A stretch of 64,000 nucleotides of DNA from Diphasiastrum complanatum (taxonomy: Eukaryota; Streptophyta; Lycopodiopsida; Lycopodiales; Lycopodiaceae): positions 67,233,852 to 67,297,851 of the forward strand of contig CM055099.1 in the NCBI GenBank assembly GCA_029204225.1, read 5' to 3'. The notes under the pieces were generated by a model. It did not search any database. It was not told the DNA's origin and saw only the letters and a list, made by a program, of their open reading frames with translations. The position numbers were made by a program, and so were the translations under genes. Of the stretch, positions 12,201 to 25,028 are shown piece after piece. Positions within the stretch are counted from its first letter, which is position 1; each line of letters opens with the position of its first letter.

Positions 12201-15200
12201 GTTCTATCAAGGATGACAATGTACTCTCAGGCTCTCTTTGAGTCAAATTTGTGCATATCAAGTTTATCCACATGTGTCAAATTTATATTAAAAAGCAGGG
12301 GCTCAGTACATTTAATTGTTGACTGAAGTATCCGGTAGTTGTGAACATAATAAAACTCTTACAAGTGCTTCAGGATGGTGGACCTAAACTTTGAAAGTAA
12401 GAAAGAATTTGACTAGTGACTGAGTACGTCTTAGTAAGGTGGAGTCTTTCTCAATGCCGCGCCTAGGGTTGTGAGGAATTGGAGATTTTCTGGGTGTAAT
12501 GGGACTAAAATAAAGAACAATCTATTAATTTTACAATGTAGTTGTTCATGGATGCTACTTTTGATTGTTATTTTAAGTGATTCCCTATCGAGAAACTTCG
12601 AAACCTGATGTGGACATTAAATGTAGCAAAAGTAAGGCTTCTCAATCAGGGCAAAAAATACCTCATATGGTCCACACCGGGAGCCTCCCACTTTAAACTG
12701 TGCAATCAATTATGATTCTGTTGGATTTAATCTGTTTTTCAAATTTTCAAAGGCAAACAAAATTTGAAAACTCAAGGGAAATCATGCATTTTTGACCTTG
12801 TTCTAGAGTCTGTTCACATATTATTGGCAAGCTGTTTACTAGGCTGCTGCCTTGTGCAATATCAGTTGGTTTTGATAATGCATTTTTCGTACTATCGACA
12901 AGCCGTTTACTAGGTTGCTGCCTTGTGCACTTATGATAGTGTGTTTTCACTTCTTAAAAGTATGATAACATAAAATTTTGACTGAGCTACAGTGATTGTG
13001 TGCCGTATAATGTCTATACAGATACGGATGAGGAACTGGCAGATTGGCAGGCCAAGTTTGCAGAAAAAATAGGGGCGCTCAAACTGCAAATTGGAAAGAG
13101 TCAGCGAGAATTGGATGATGTTACAGCTGGAATTAATGTGCTGAATGAAAATATCAGAAAAGATTCATTGATCAAAGGAAAACTGCAGGCAGAGGCAGAT
13201 GTATGTCAATTCAAATTGTTTCTTGTAGCATTTGTTTTGCCAGACATGCATTGTACTTCTGGATTGCTTTGAACAATACTTTGAAAGAAGGTTGCTTAAT
13301 GCTGCAGGCTTATACAGAGGAAACAAAAGATCGGGACTCATACATTGAGGAGCTATTCCAAAAATACAATCTTGGGGGTGTAGGAAGCCTTCCGCTATCC
13401 GAGGATACAGCAATACTACTCCGAAATCGACTAGTGAAAAGATTTGATGAGATAAAAGAGGATGGCGAACAGCTAAAGGTTGCAAGTTTTGGTGATGTGT
13501 TATTTGTAGGATTTGCCTAGGAAGCAATGCACTGATCTATTTTCTTTTGAATTTATGATTTGCAGAAGTTGCACAATGCTGAGATTATGAAGCTCTGGAG
13601 GAAATATGAGGAGGCAAGCAAACGATGTAGCGAATTAAATGGTCAAATTAAAGGAAAACTAGACCAAAAGGTACAGAATATGAATCCACGCTGCTTTCCT
13701 AGTCAATAGTGCTTGGTGATACACCATGACTCCTTGTATGTGGCTTACAGAAGCATGCTACAACGAGACTTGGAGAGCTTCACAAGCAGATTGAAGACTT
13801 TTCAATCTCAGAAGACTATTTGAGGAGAATAGAAGAGAAGGCCAACACACTAGTAAGTAAAAGATTATTTGGGCTCCCTTCTTCTAGAGTTTGTTTTGGA
13901 TTTAGTTTACTTCCTCCTGAAAGTCCATGTACTCGTTTCCTTGCGGTTCCTCTACATCCTGCTGGAGGGTTTGGAACCGTCTATGATGACAACATGTCAA
14001 AGAAATTAAATATGGAAGCTTTTCTTTATTTTTGTTCTAATAAAGATACATCATTATACCTCTGGGTGAACACTTTGAACCCTAAGTTTAAGTAAGTTTA
14101 AGCTGACCAGCAAAAAATGTGATTTTGAGGATTTTATCGTTTACTCGATCTTTGTAATGTCTCATCTTTGCATTACAGAAAGATGTTGTAAGATTCACTT
14201 TTTTCTGGAGGTATGGTCAACTGTAAGATCGATTATTAATATGGTATCAGAGCCCTGGTCAGGTGCAGTCTTATGTTAGTCAAAAGCCGAATTCTGGGAG
14301 AATTAGAAGAACCGTCTATGGTAGGTCAAAAAGAAGAGTCCATTTGCAAAGGGTGTGTACTAGGAAAGTCACACAGGGAGAAGTTCAACAAGAAAGGGGC
14401 AACTAGGGCAAAGCGGGTGCTTGAGCTAGTGCACTTAGATCTGTGGACCAATGAAGGTAATGCCAATTAATAACGCCTTTTAACTTTTGACTTTCATTGA
14501 TGATTACTGAAGGAAGAATTGGATCTACATGATTAAAGAGAAGTTTGATGTATTTGGATGTTTCAAAACCTAAATGGTATACAAAGCTCATGAATGACAA
14601 GGAAGGCAAGGTTTCTTCAGATTTCAATCTTTATTACTTTGCTTGTGACTCCAGCATCACATTGATCGTGCTACATGTAGGTGACCTCATAATCACATGT
14701 AATGATGAGGAGTCGATTAGTGCAATCAAGAAGGATTTATCTTCCAGTTTTGATATGACTGATGTTGGATTGATGCACTATTGTTTTGGAGTGGAAATTT
14801 GGCAAAGACATGATGGTGTCGCACTCACTCAAACGAAGTATGTGAATGAAATTCTAAGATGCTTCAAGATGTGCGACGGTAAGCCAGTTTCTACACCTAT
14901 AAAGGTTCGTAAGAAACTATCTAATTAGGATGAGAGTACACTAGTTGATGCCACATTATTTCGTCAATTAGTTGGTACATATATTATCGAAGGTGAAGGC
15001 ACTGTAAGATTGAAATTCCAGCATGATCAGTTCAAACTACTATGAAATGTTTGATATGTACCTAAACTTTCTACAAATCTGTTGTTAGTAAGTAGAATTA
15101 TTGATTTAGGTCATAGGGTAGAGTTTGAGTCTGATAAATGTCGAATTGTTGATAGGACAAATAAGATCCTTGCACTCGGCCAGAGGCATGGATACTTATA

Positions 15201-18200
15201 TACACTGATTCATTGTTATTCTGATACAAGTCAAGCCTTGAATACCTCTGTTCTAGTCAATAAGGCATTACTTTGGCATAATAGATTAGGACATTTGAAT
15301 CATACATCTGTGTCAAACATGTCGAAACAGTCTTTAGCACTGGATCTCGACTATCCAACCAATAAAGTCGACCTCCTTGTTTGTTGTAGCTGCATTGCCC
15401 GACTCGACTGATCCTATCGAAGGTCCAAGCTACACCAGATAGCGGACAACTTATTAACAACGAATCAGAAGAAGATTTTGCAGCTTAGTAGCAACAAAAC
15501 AATCAAGGAAATGATCAACCTCGCTTATCTCCCAGAAGATCGTCCAGAGAGCGCAGACCACCTACAAGGTATATCAAAGAATCTGCTGCTTATTTTATTC
15601 GAGAGCCGACTACTATCGAGGAAGCAATTAGTCAGTTTGATTCCGATCTATGAAGGGAAGTCATGGATAGAGAGTATTCATCTCTCATCAAAAACCAGAC
15701 TTGACTATTGTCGAATTGCTTGCCAACAAAAATGTAGTTGATTGCAAATGGATATTCAAAATCAAATACAAGACGGATGTAAGCATTGATCGAAGAAAAG
15801 CTAAACTTGTCACAAGAGGATTTTCGTAGATACAGAATGTCGACTATACTGATACTTTTAGTCTGGTAGTTAAGCATTCTTCAATCAGACTTCTACTGTC
15901 ATATGTTGTTGTAGCCGATCTGGAGATACATCAAATGGATGTATAGACAACTTATCTTAATGGAGTTGTCGAAGAAGATATCTACATGATACATCCTGAA
16001 GGTTACATTATTGAAGGCAAAAATAATCATGTATGGAAACTCCATAAAGCATTTAATGGCTTGAAGCAATTTGCTAGAGCTTGGTTCTAGAGGATCAACA
16101 CTTTTCTTATCGATCATGGCTATGAACCAAGCATTCCTACTTCAAGTCAGTACAACATTCTTTTATTATTATCACTTTTTACGTGGACGACTCACTTCTC
16201 TTCAGCAATAGTGTCGAACTAATAAAAGATGAGAAACGAATGCTGTCTTCAGAATTCGACATGACAGATTTGTGCGAAGCTCAATACTGTCTACGTATTC
16301 AAATCCAAAGAGATAGGAAGTAGAAGTTGATCTACATTATTTAGCAGAGATACATTTAAAATATATTGATATAAATTGCAAGTTAGCTTACTCACCAATG
16401 GAGCCAGGTCTCAAATTGTCGAAGGATCTATGTCCTTAGACAATAGAAGAGAAGGAACAGATGCGTGAGTACTCTTTGATGGTAGGTTCTCTTATGTATG
16501 CAATGATTTGGACCAAACCAGACATAGCTTTTCTCGTCAGTTCCTTAAGTCAGTTTATTGCTAATTTTGGAATTACACATTGGAAGGCCCTCATCAAAGT
16601 TATGAGATATGCTTGAGCTACTATGGACCTATGCATTTGTTATGGAGCAGTCGACAACGACAAAGTCAATATTCTCAGTGGTTATTCAGATACAAGTTGG
16701 GCAGGAGATGTAGACACTCATACATCCACATCTAGATTTACATTCTTCCTCAACAACGATCCTATTTCGTGGAAAAATCACAAGCAAACTTCGATAGCTC
16801 TATTATCAACGGAATCAGAGTATATCAAAGCCTCTCGAGCTACGAAGGAAGCAGTGTAGTTGAGAAGTTTGCTTTCGGACGTTTTTCCGGAAACACTGTG
16901 CTCCGACAATTTTATTTTGTGATAATCAAAGTGCTATTGCTTTATCGTCCAGCCCCAGGTTTCATTCCAGGATTAAGCACATTGATATTAAGTATCATTA
17001 TGTCAGAAGCAAAGTTCTCGACAAAGAGGTAAACTTGCAGTATTGTCGAGACATGACAACTGATATTTTTACTAAGGCACTAGGCTTGGATGTACACATG
17101 AAGTTTTGTGTAGAACTAAGTTTGAAGGTCAAGGCATTCATGGATTCAGATCAAGGGGGAGTGTTGGATTATTCTCCGATAATCCTATAGTTAATCTACA
17201 TCCATTCATTTATCCAGCTCTACAATTTATTCGTGCTTCTGCACAGTCTGTAGAAATACATGGGAATTGCTCAACATGTGGCTTCGACAGTGACGAACTA
17301 TCGAAGGTGTTGAAGGCTGTTTCCGTTTGTTATGAAGCAAATGAGCTACTCGATTTTGTTAGCCAGTAAATTTCCATGAAGTCCTAACTGGATGGATGAC
17401 AACACAACGTTGTGGCTAAGCTTCAATTGCGATCTACGACCTAATCAGTTGCCCTAATTGTATAAGCCTAAACGACATTCCTCATTAGTAGAAATAGCTG
17501 ATCACTAGAGAGATAAAAAAAAGTGACGGAGTTTTTACTTCTTTCTTATTGTATTCAATATTGTGTCGGAAGCCATTCACGCTTCTCTGAAGTTATTTGT
17601 ATTTGTTAAATCTCTTATCGATTAGTATAAGTTGTCGAATGTTTCGATACTGCGATATTCTATATCTATCACTTACACTCAGTAATTGTTTGTCTATGAA
17701 ATCTTTTAGACTAATGATTTTAAATTTAGTTACTAAAAGGTTCAAAGGTGATGATTATCGCGATAGCTTTGTTCGTTTTTGATAGGCGTAGTCATACATT
17801 AGAAGAAGGATTATTCCGCAGAGCCCGATAATTCCTCTTTTGACTTTGATTTTATTACTATCATATCCTCTTTCCTTCTTCCAACATCATGTACAGGTAG
17901 TGCTATGGGGTTTCATAACAAATGCCTCAAATGGAAAACTGCATACTTTAAATAGCTGCAAAGGTGTTATAGCTTTGTTGTGAATGGGTAGAAGAGTTGA
18001 GATCAACTTCTTACTTTTCTGATGAATGCTCAGTTTATTAGGTTAGTCAGAAACTATCAGACCTAGTACCTACAAGTAACTAAATGAATCATAGTTTAAT
18101 TTTGAGCTCTAACATATGATCAGTCTGATTGTTGTATGAGAAATTGTGGTTATCTGTATCATACAATTTATCATTCTGTACTAGAAAAGCTCCACTTCTT

Positions 18201-21200
18201 GCAATCTTATCTTTGACTGAAACTAGAGCACTGTCCACCTTAAGCATCACCTTCCTTGATGTAATCAGGAAATTGGAAGTTATATTTGAATAAAAGATTG
18301 GAAGTGAATAGCTATTTGAAGCAGTCCTAAATGCCATCCTTCTTCATATTTTAGTTGGTCGATCTTCCTCTTGAGATATGTATACCATCGTCGACACTTA
18401 TTATTGGATTATCGATATACGATGCTGATATTAGGGAGAGTTTAACAAAAAATCCATCTTGTGTGTGTGAACTGGTTATTTCTTTTTTTGGCAGTTATCG
18501 CACATCTGCTCATATGGATTGATACAATCAAGTAGGTTGGCAACATTCTGTAGTTTTGTGTGAATGATTGTGTTTGTGAATCTTGATTTCCTGCGACAGT
18601 CTCTGCAAGAAATAGCGGACACTGATGAAAATAAACTTTTCCCTGTATGTAGGAGAATGAGGTGAATGCACTTGCTAGTAAGTTGAACGAAAGAGATTTT
18701 GGTTCAATCATTGATGCAAAGAAGACGAGCAAGTTTCAATTGGAGCAAAGGATCAAAGCTCTTCGCCGTGAGAAAGATGGTTTGGCAAGTGAATCAGATG
18801 AGCGTGTCCAATTGAAGCTGAAAAGAGAGGAGCTAGCTGGTAAAGAGAGATCCCTTAATAAGATGTGAGGTTCTATTCTTAAATTGCTATATTAATGCTG
18901 GATTCAAGAATATTAGTTTCACCTCCAATAGAAGGCAGTGGCACTAGGATGTGCTTTTCTTTGTTAGTGACTAGTCTCTTATCTCAAATGATCGTGGGTT
19001 AGATGCATCTTTCAATGGCTTGTCTGTCATGTTGAGCATGCAGTATGGATGACACCAAAGAAAAAGTCAAGAAAATTCTAAAATGTCAACTCTTGGATGC
19101 CAGAGATCTAAAGCAAGAAGTAGATGCTACTATTAGGTATGTGATTGGACACTTACGTGTCCGACCCCCTCTTTTGTTGTCTTTTTGATTACAGCTAATC
19201 AAGAAACACCATGAAAGTCATATGCTCTGTAACCTGTTGAATTGTTTATCCTTATGTATTTGAGTAAAAATTGGTTTCCTTCTCTACTCGAGTTCTTGAT
19301 AGTACATTCTCTCTCTACTTGAGAGTATTCTACCAGCATAGTATCAATTGGGCTCCTTCAAGAAAGGACACAATTATAATTTGACTTTATTTATACCAAA
19401 ATAATTAATCAATGGTGCCTCAATGTGTACTGTTTTCAGCTGCTATTTTGTAGAGACAGTCATCCATATATTTAATTTTGAAAGCATTTCTGCATAAATG
19501 CACTTTTTTTTTCCCTGTTCTGATCAATGTTTCAACTGATACCTACTCAAAACCACCCTTACAACTTAAGATTATGATATGGTAGGTAGATATACAACAT
19601 GGTGAATCAACTCTCAAATACAGTAGACCTTGTTTGATTAGGAAAATCATACGCATGGACCGCATTTTTTTGATAGATTCAATTCTTTTTAATACTCATT
19701 CAACTGTGTTTTCTTCAGCCTTTTTCTTCATGAATTAAACTTTGAATTCGTTGCAACTCTTACGATTAAGCCCTTTTCTTCTTCTTTAATATCATTTGCA
19801 GAGGTGCATGCAATCTTAAGCATAATAATGTTTCAACTCCGCAAAAAGGAGAGAAACATGTGAAAGTGAAAATGAGTTTTTTTCTAGTTTGGTAAAACGG
19901 GGGCTTTGCCATCTATTCTGCATCAATGTAACAATATTTTGGTATATAAACAAGTCTGAGTAAGTTTGTAGTCTATTTGTGTAAGATGCTATAATTATGT
20001 TGCCCAGACCCCATGATATGCATGGAGCTGATGATTTCAACACCCATAGGTGAAGTTTTCTAACGTAATAAAACCATTGGCTTATGAAATAGAAGACAAT
20101 CCCCAATCATATCTCCATTTTGTTTGAAAAGTTCAATATAAAGCATTGTAATCATGGAAGTGTATCAACATTGGCCTAAGTAATTGGTGTGTGACAAGCA
20201 TTGTAAATGCAGAATGACCACAATAACATTGGAACTTTGAACTGTGTTTAGGGATTCTTTGCAAACAATTGTTGGGGATTGATGTTTAAAGAAAAGGCTT
20301 GATAAACATGAGTGTACTCAAAATCTCATGACCATGAACCAAAAAGTTTCATTAAAAAGCAATGGCGATGGCAACACTGCTACAAATAAAATCATCAAAA
20401 CTTTGCCAATTCAATAAAGGGACCAACAAATATTTAAGCATCGATCAATTACCAACATAGATAGTTTTGCAGTGTACAAAATGGACATGATTTTGAGTTA
20501 TGATCTCAAGATGTGGGTTCACCTCTTAGCAGGTGCACCCATTGTTAGAGCCTTTACTCCTTGTCCCGGTTATTTACAGTTTCCAAAGACACATGTACAT
20601 TTTGTAATTAATGTAATTACTGAAATGGCTAAGTCACCGGCGCCTGTGGTGACCTTTGTAAGTAAATTGTAAATAAATTGCAATCAGTTGGCATTGGACC
20701 TCAAAGAGTCGTGCTTAGCTTAGGCATGAGGTACTGGGTCATTTATTAGGAGTGGCTGGATTGACCTCCTAAAAAGGAGGAGTTGACTAGTCAACGGGAC
20801 ACGTGCCATATGCTCATTGGGACACCTGGTCCAGTGAATGAGTGACCCATGTTAGGGTTTGACCGGTCAAACATGACACGTGTCACATGCTCAGTGGGAC
20901 ACTTGGTCCAGTGTATGAGTGACACATGTCAGCCTACTCACTTGCCTATGTCAGGGTACTGCCAAGTGGCAAGTGTCGACTGTGCATGGAATTGGCCATG
21001 TGTTGACGTTAAGGTCAAGGTTAAGGGGTGCTTGAGGATTGTGCATAAGTGAGCCTAGAGAGAGGCATTCCTCATCATAATCTATGCAGCAAAAGTTTTG
21101 TGTGCTCTGATGTTTGTACATGCAGGGAAATTGTTACAAGCACGTAATCAGTGCCGAACCCTAGAGAACACAGGAGGTCAGATACCACAATTAGGGTCAT

Positions 21201-24200
21201 GTCCAGCGTACACGACCAACAGGGCAAGACAGTGTGAGTAGTGTGCCCCGGCAGGGTCCATAGCCATGGCGGGCCTAACACAGCCTAGGGACCCTGTCAG
21301 CAGGATAGGGCCCCATGTTGGGTCCCGACGTGCAGTCGGCCACGACAGAGCCACGTGGCCGACACTTGGCAGCAGTATGCATGCTACCAGACCTCACACT
21401 GGGCTAGGAGGGGCTTGCTCCATATCAGGGAGTAGGAAGGTTGGGTGGATCAGTTAGTGTTGCCCTACTGTGGTATTTAGATCTCTTACACCCACCCATG
21501 CTGCAGCTGCGCCCCCCTCTGTTGCCGCCTCCCCTACCCCCATCTCCCCTGCTGCCGCTACTCCTCCCCTTGCTGCCACCTCCCCTACCTTTACCTCCAT
21601 CGGTGTAGCTCCCCCTGCTGCTGCCTCCCCTACCTCCACCTCCATAGATGCAGCTGCAACTGCTCCGCCCCCTACTGTCACCTCCCCTACACTCCCCTCC
21701 CTCGCTGCATCTGTGCCGCCCCCTACTGACACCTCCCCTACATCCTCCCCCCCTGCTGATTGCATCTCCCTCCCCCTCATTGACCCCGATGCTGGCAATT
21801 TTGTTGGCATTACCTCAACCCTACCGGCAGGTTTGGATCCCATTCTTCCTACTCCGACCATCGTTAGCTCAACCTACAGCTAACATCCCGTATACGCCCT
21901 CCAAATCAACTGAATTGTTCTCTTCGTGGCAGATTGATCAAATCAGGGCCGATTTCCAGACTTTGTGGCAAGAAATCTCGCAGCTGAAAGGAACGGTTAC
22001 ATCCTTGATTCAATAGAATAACATGCTGCAGTCCAAGGTAGCATCACTCGAACAATCCATCGGGACCAAACAGACTGCGGCTTCGGCGTCTACCACCAAT
22101 ATGATACGGGAACTAGAGACCAAGATTGAAAAGCAGCAAGAAGAGGCCCTTTCTTGGGCATCAGTTTTGAAAACAGGCACCAAACCAAGCGCTCCCATCT
22201 CTTCGATTATTTCGCCACCATCTCGGAAGAGAAATCACGAGACCAAAAAGCGCACAACATTAGAGTTCATGGGATCCCGGACACACAGGATGCCTTGGCT
22301 GAAGCCAAACGCTTTCTTGACACCACTCTCGGGAACAGGACAGATGGGTTAGATACCGCATGGAGGACCACTAGAGATGCAACCACACTCATTATCCACT
22401 TCACTTCCCTCGCGAGTCGCCGAGATGTTTTGCGGTGCAAAGCTAAGCTACGTGGTACCACTATCTACATGGATGACGACCTCACGTTTATCCAGGTAGA
22501 GGAGAGGCGTAAGGCCTTTCAGGCAACCCGTGAGTCTGGCAGACGAGCCGTTTATCGGGATGGACGAGTGCGCTTTTTTGATAGCGCTCCTAGCGGCTCC
22601 CAGTGCTAGGGATTTGGGGTGCCCGGGGTTGGGAGAACCCCGGGGCCCCATCCACACCACCTTCGGATTGGAGTATGGAATTGTGCGGGCATACATTCAT
22701 CTTCCACGACAGGGGATTTGGTTGACTTTATCACAGGTAGAGACATATTATTCATAATGGAGACACACGAGAGCCCAGAGCGAGGACTTCCTTCCTTTCT
22801 TGGATATAGATGGGACTCAGTATTCCGACGAGAGACTATATCTGCCAGTGGCCGAGGTTTAGGTGGGGTCGCATGTCTGTACCGAGAGACTTTCCATTCG
22901 AGTATTGACTTCATCCGACATGACGAGCACGCTCGCTACATATGGACTCGCATTGTGGGTCAGGATATTGGTTTGGACAGAGATCTTTTTGTTGCAACAT
23001 GTTACTTTCCACTAGAGTCCTCATCTTTTGCGGAGGGTATTGGATCCCCATATCAGGACCTCTCACCAGATATTATGAACATGCCACTTTACCGGCAGTC
23101 CTTGGCCTTTCTTTTACACTCCTTTCCTCATGACAGTCCAGTCCACACCCAGGTTCTTTTCTCACCACCTCTCTCCACACGGTTGCATCACTCACTCTTC
23201 CCACAAAACCCCATCCCCAAAAGATTCGACGCACACCTCGACCATTACACCCCCCTTGGTATGATGTCGAGTGCCGTTCCCTTCAATTGTCAGTTACTTA
23301 TTCACGTATCCACGCTCCACATCTGCTTCGATCTTCCCGACATTCCTACCGCCGTGTTCTCTGTCGCAAGAAGCGTTCCTACGATGATACTGAAGGGAGA
23401 AGTCTTATTGACCTTCTCTTCAGTTCTTCTTTGGGCGCTTTTTGGCGCGAGTTCATTCCTCGCTCCCCACCACCCCTCTTGGAGGACCTCCGCATCTGGA
23501 CTGATTATGCGACCAGCTTGTATATCGTCCCTACCGACACACCCATTTCTATATCTCCACGACCATCTGAGTTCTCCTTCTTCACATTTGACATGGTACT
23601 TGCAGCCACTAAGAAGATGAAATCCAACAAGGCCAGAGATATTGAAGACCTTGAATCGGAACTCCTTTCCCGTGCCTCGGACGTACTTGCTCCTACTATA
23701 GCCACCCTTCTTAATTCCGCAGTTGTTTTCGGTTTCCCTTCATCCTCGTGCACTAACATCATCCACCCCATCCATAAGAATGGTGACCCTATAATTCCAA
23801 GTAACTACCACACCATCATGATCGGGCATGTCCTGGCGAAGCTATATGGTACTATTCTTCAGTCAGTTGTGAGCTCAGAGGCCGAGACTAGGAGCTAGTC
23901 ACTTAAATCATATACTGAAGCAAATTGTTTTTGCAGATACAGATTTGCAGATATAACATTGACTAATCATTTCATTTGTATCTGCCTGCTGCTATTCATT
24001 GGTCATTTGGATTGCAACTAGCTGTGGATCCCTCCACACACAACGTGCGATCCGGATTGTTTTTGCAGCGGATCGCAATGCTCTGCAACTGAGGTTAAAT
24101 AACACAGTACCAGGAAATCAAATTTCTGCTTACCGGGTACGGGTCCGAAAAAAGTTACTGTGAAAAATTAATATTTTATTGTCAATCCTAAATCCATGGA

Positions 24201-24965
24201 CCAATCTCATAGACATAACAATTAGGATCATAAAATTATTCTTTCACACACTTTCCCGTTTCGATCCAGAGAATTGATAATTCCATGCTCAATTGTTAGT
24301 TTAGGTGGATTTCCCAAAAATCACCTGTTTGCGGTTCAGAAACGCGTTTCTGAAAAATACAAAAAAATTCCAGAAACATGTTTTTTTATTTTAATTTTTT
24401 GGTTTTTTTTATGGGCAATATGGGTATCAGATGAAAGCTCTAATTGATTGGGAAGGAGTGTATGGGATGGGTGTAGATGGAGGTATTGCAGTTTCTTGGC
24501 AGTTTGGAGTAGGGAGGAGGCCAGTAGGAAAAGGCAGATCAGTGTGGGTGGAGTTCAAAGAAGAAGATGAAGAAGCAAACAACGTTGCAAGATTACCCAC
24601 AATAGCATGGGAGGCAGATATAGTAGGCGGCACAAGCAGGCAGCACTGCATCCTTCTCAGGCAAGAGTGCTGCCTGCGTGGCAAGCAGCGCTAGTGCTGC
24701 AACGAAATCAGGTTGCAAAAGAGATTGAGATAAAAAGATAGCTTGTTGGTCAACTGAGGAGGTGAAGGGGAAGTCTTGGAGAAAAGTAACTAGGGACTCG
24801 GTGTAGAGGGGAAAACCAGATGGAGAGAAAACCGGGCGATGGTGATGAGTGGGACGGTGTGTTGTGACTGTGGTACTATGATGACCAAGGGATAGAAGTA
24901 GGAGGGAGTGATCAGAAATGGTAGGAGGTATAATGCGGAAGGTATGAAGAAATGGGATCAAAGTC

Positions 24966-25028
<63 letters not shown>

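Larger units (their letters stand above)
21430..23898 (+). mobile_element. L1-like LINE, 5' part with ORF1, endonuclease and start of RT
   Basis: A Pro/Ala/Ser/Thr-rich ORF1 N-terminus (21470-21880) is followed by a coiled coil ([20 protein letters not shown], then [13 protein letters not shown], 21930-22070). An RRM-like core comes next ([40 protein letters not shown], 22260-22610). ORF2 starts near 22619 with the endonuclease ([27 protein letters not shown]). A reverse transcriptase start ([29 protein letters not shown], 23605-23800) follows. ORF1 carries a TAG at 22014-22016 and a frameshift near 22220. Part of the endonuclease and the RT core are deleted. No poly-A tail seen. Confidence 0.85.

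Noticed and set aside
13820-14095. 91-codon frame continuing past the RAD50 exon end at 13852
   Set aside because: Read-through of the intron: a consensus donor gtaagt follows codon ...NTL, and the conserved protein continues at 18653.
15632-16117. Minus-strand frames of 72-81 codons
   Set aside because: Reverse shadows of the copia RT remnant on the plus strand.
21454-21861. 135-codon minus-strand open frame (Gly/Val/Ala-rich)
   Set aside because: It is the reverse of the Pro/Ala-rich LINE ORF1 start; composition alone keeps it open.
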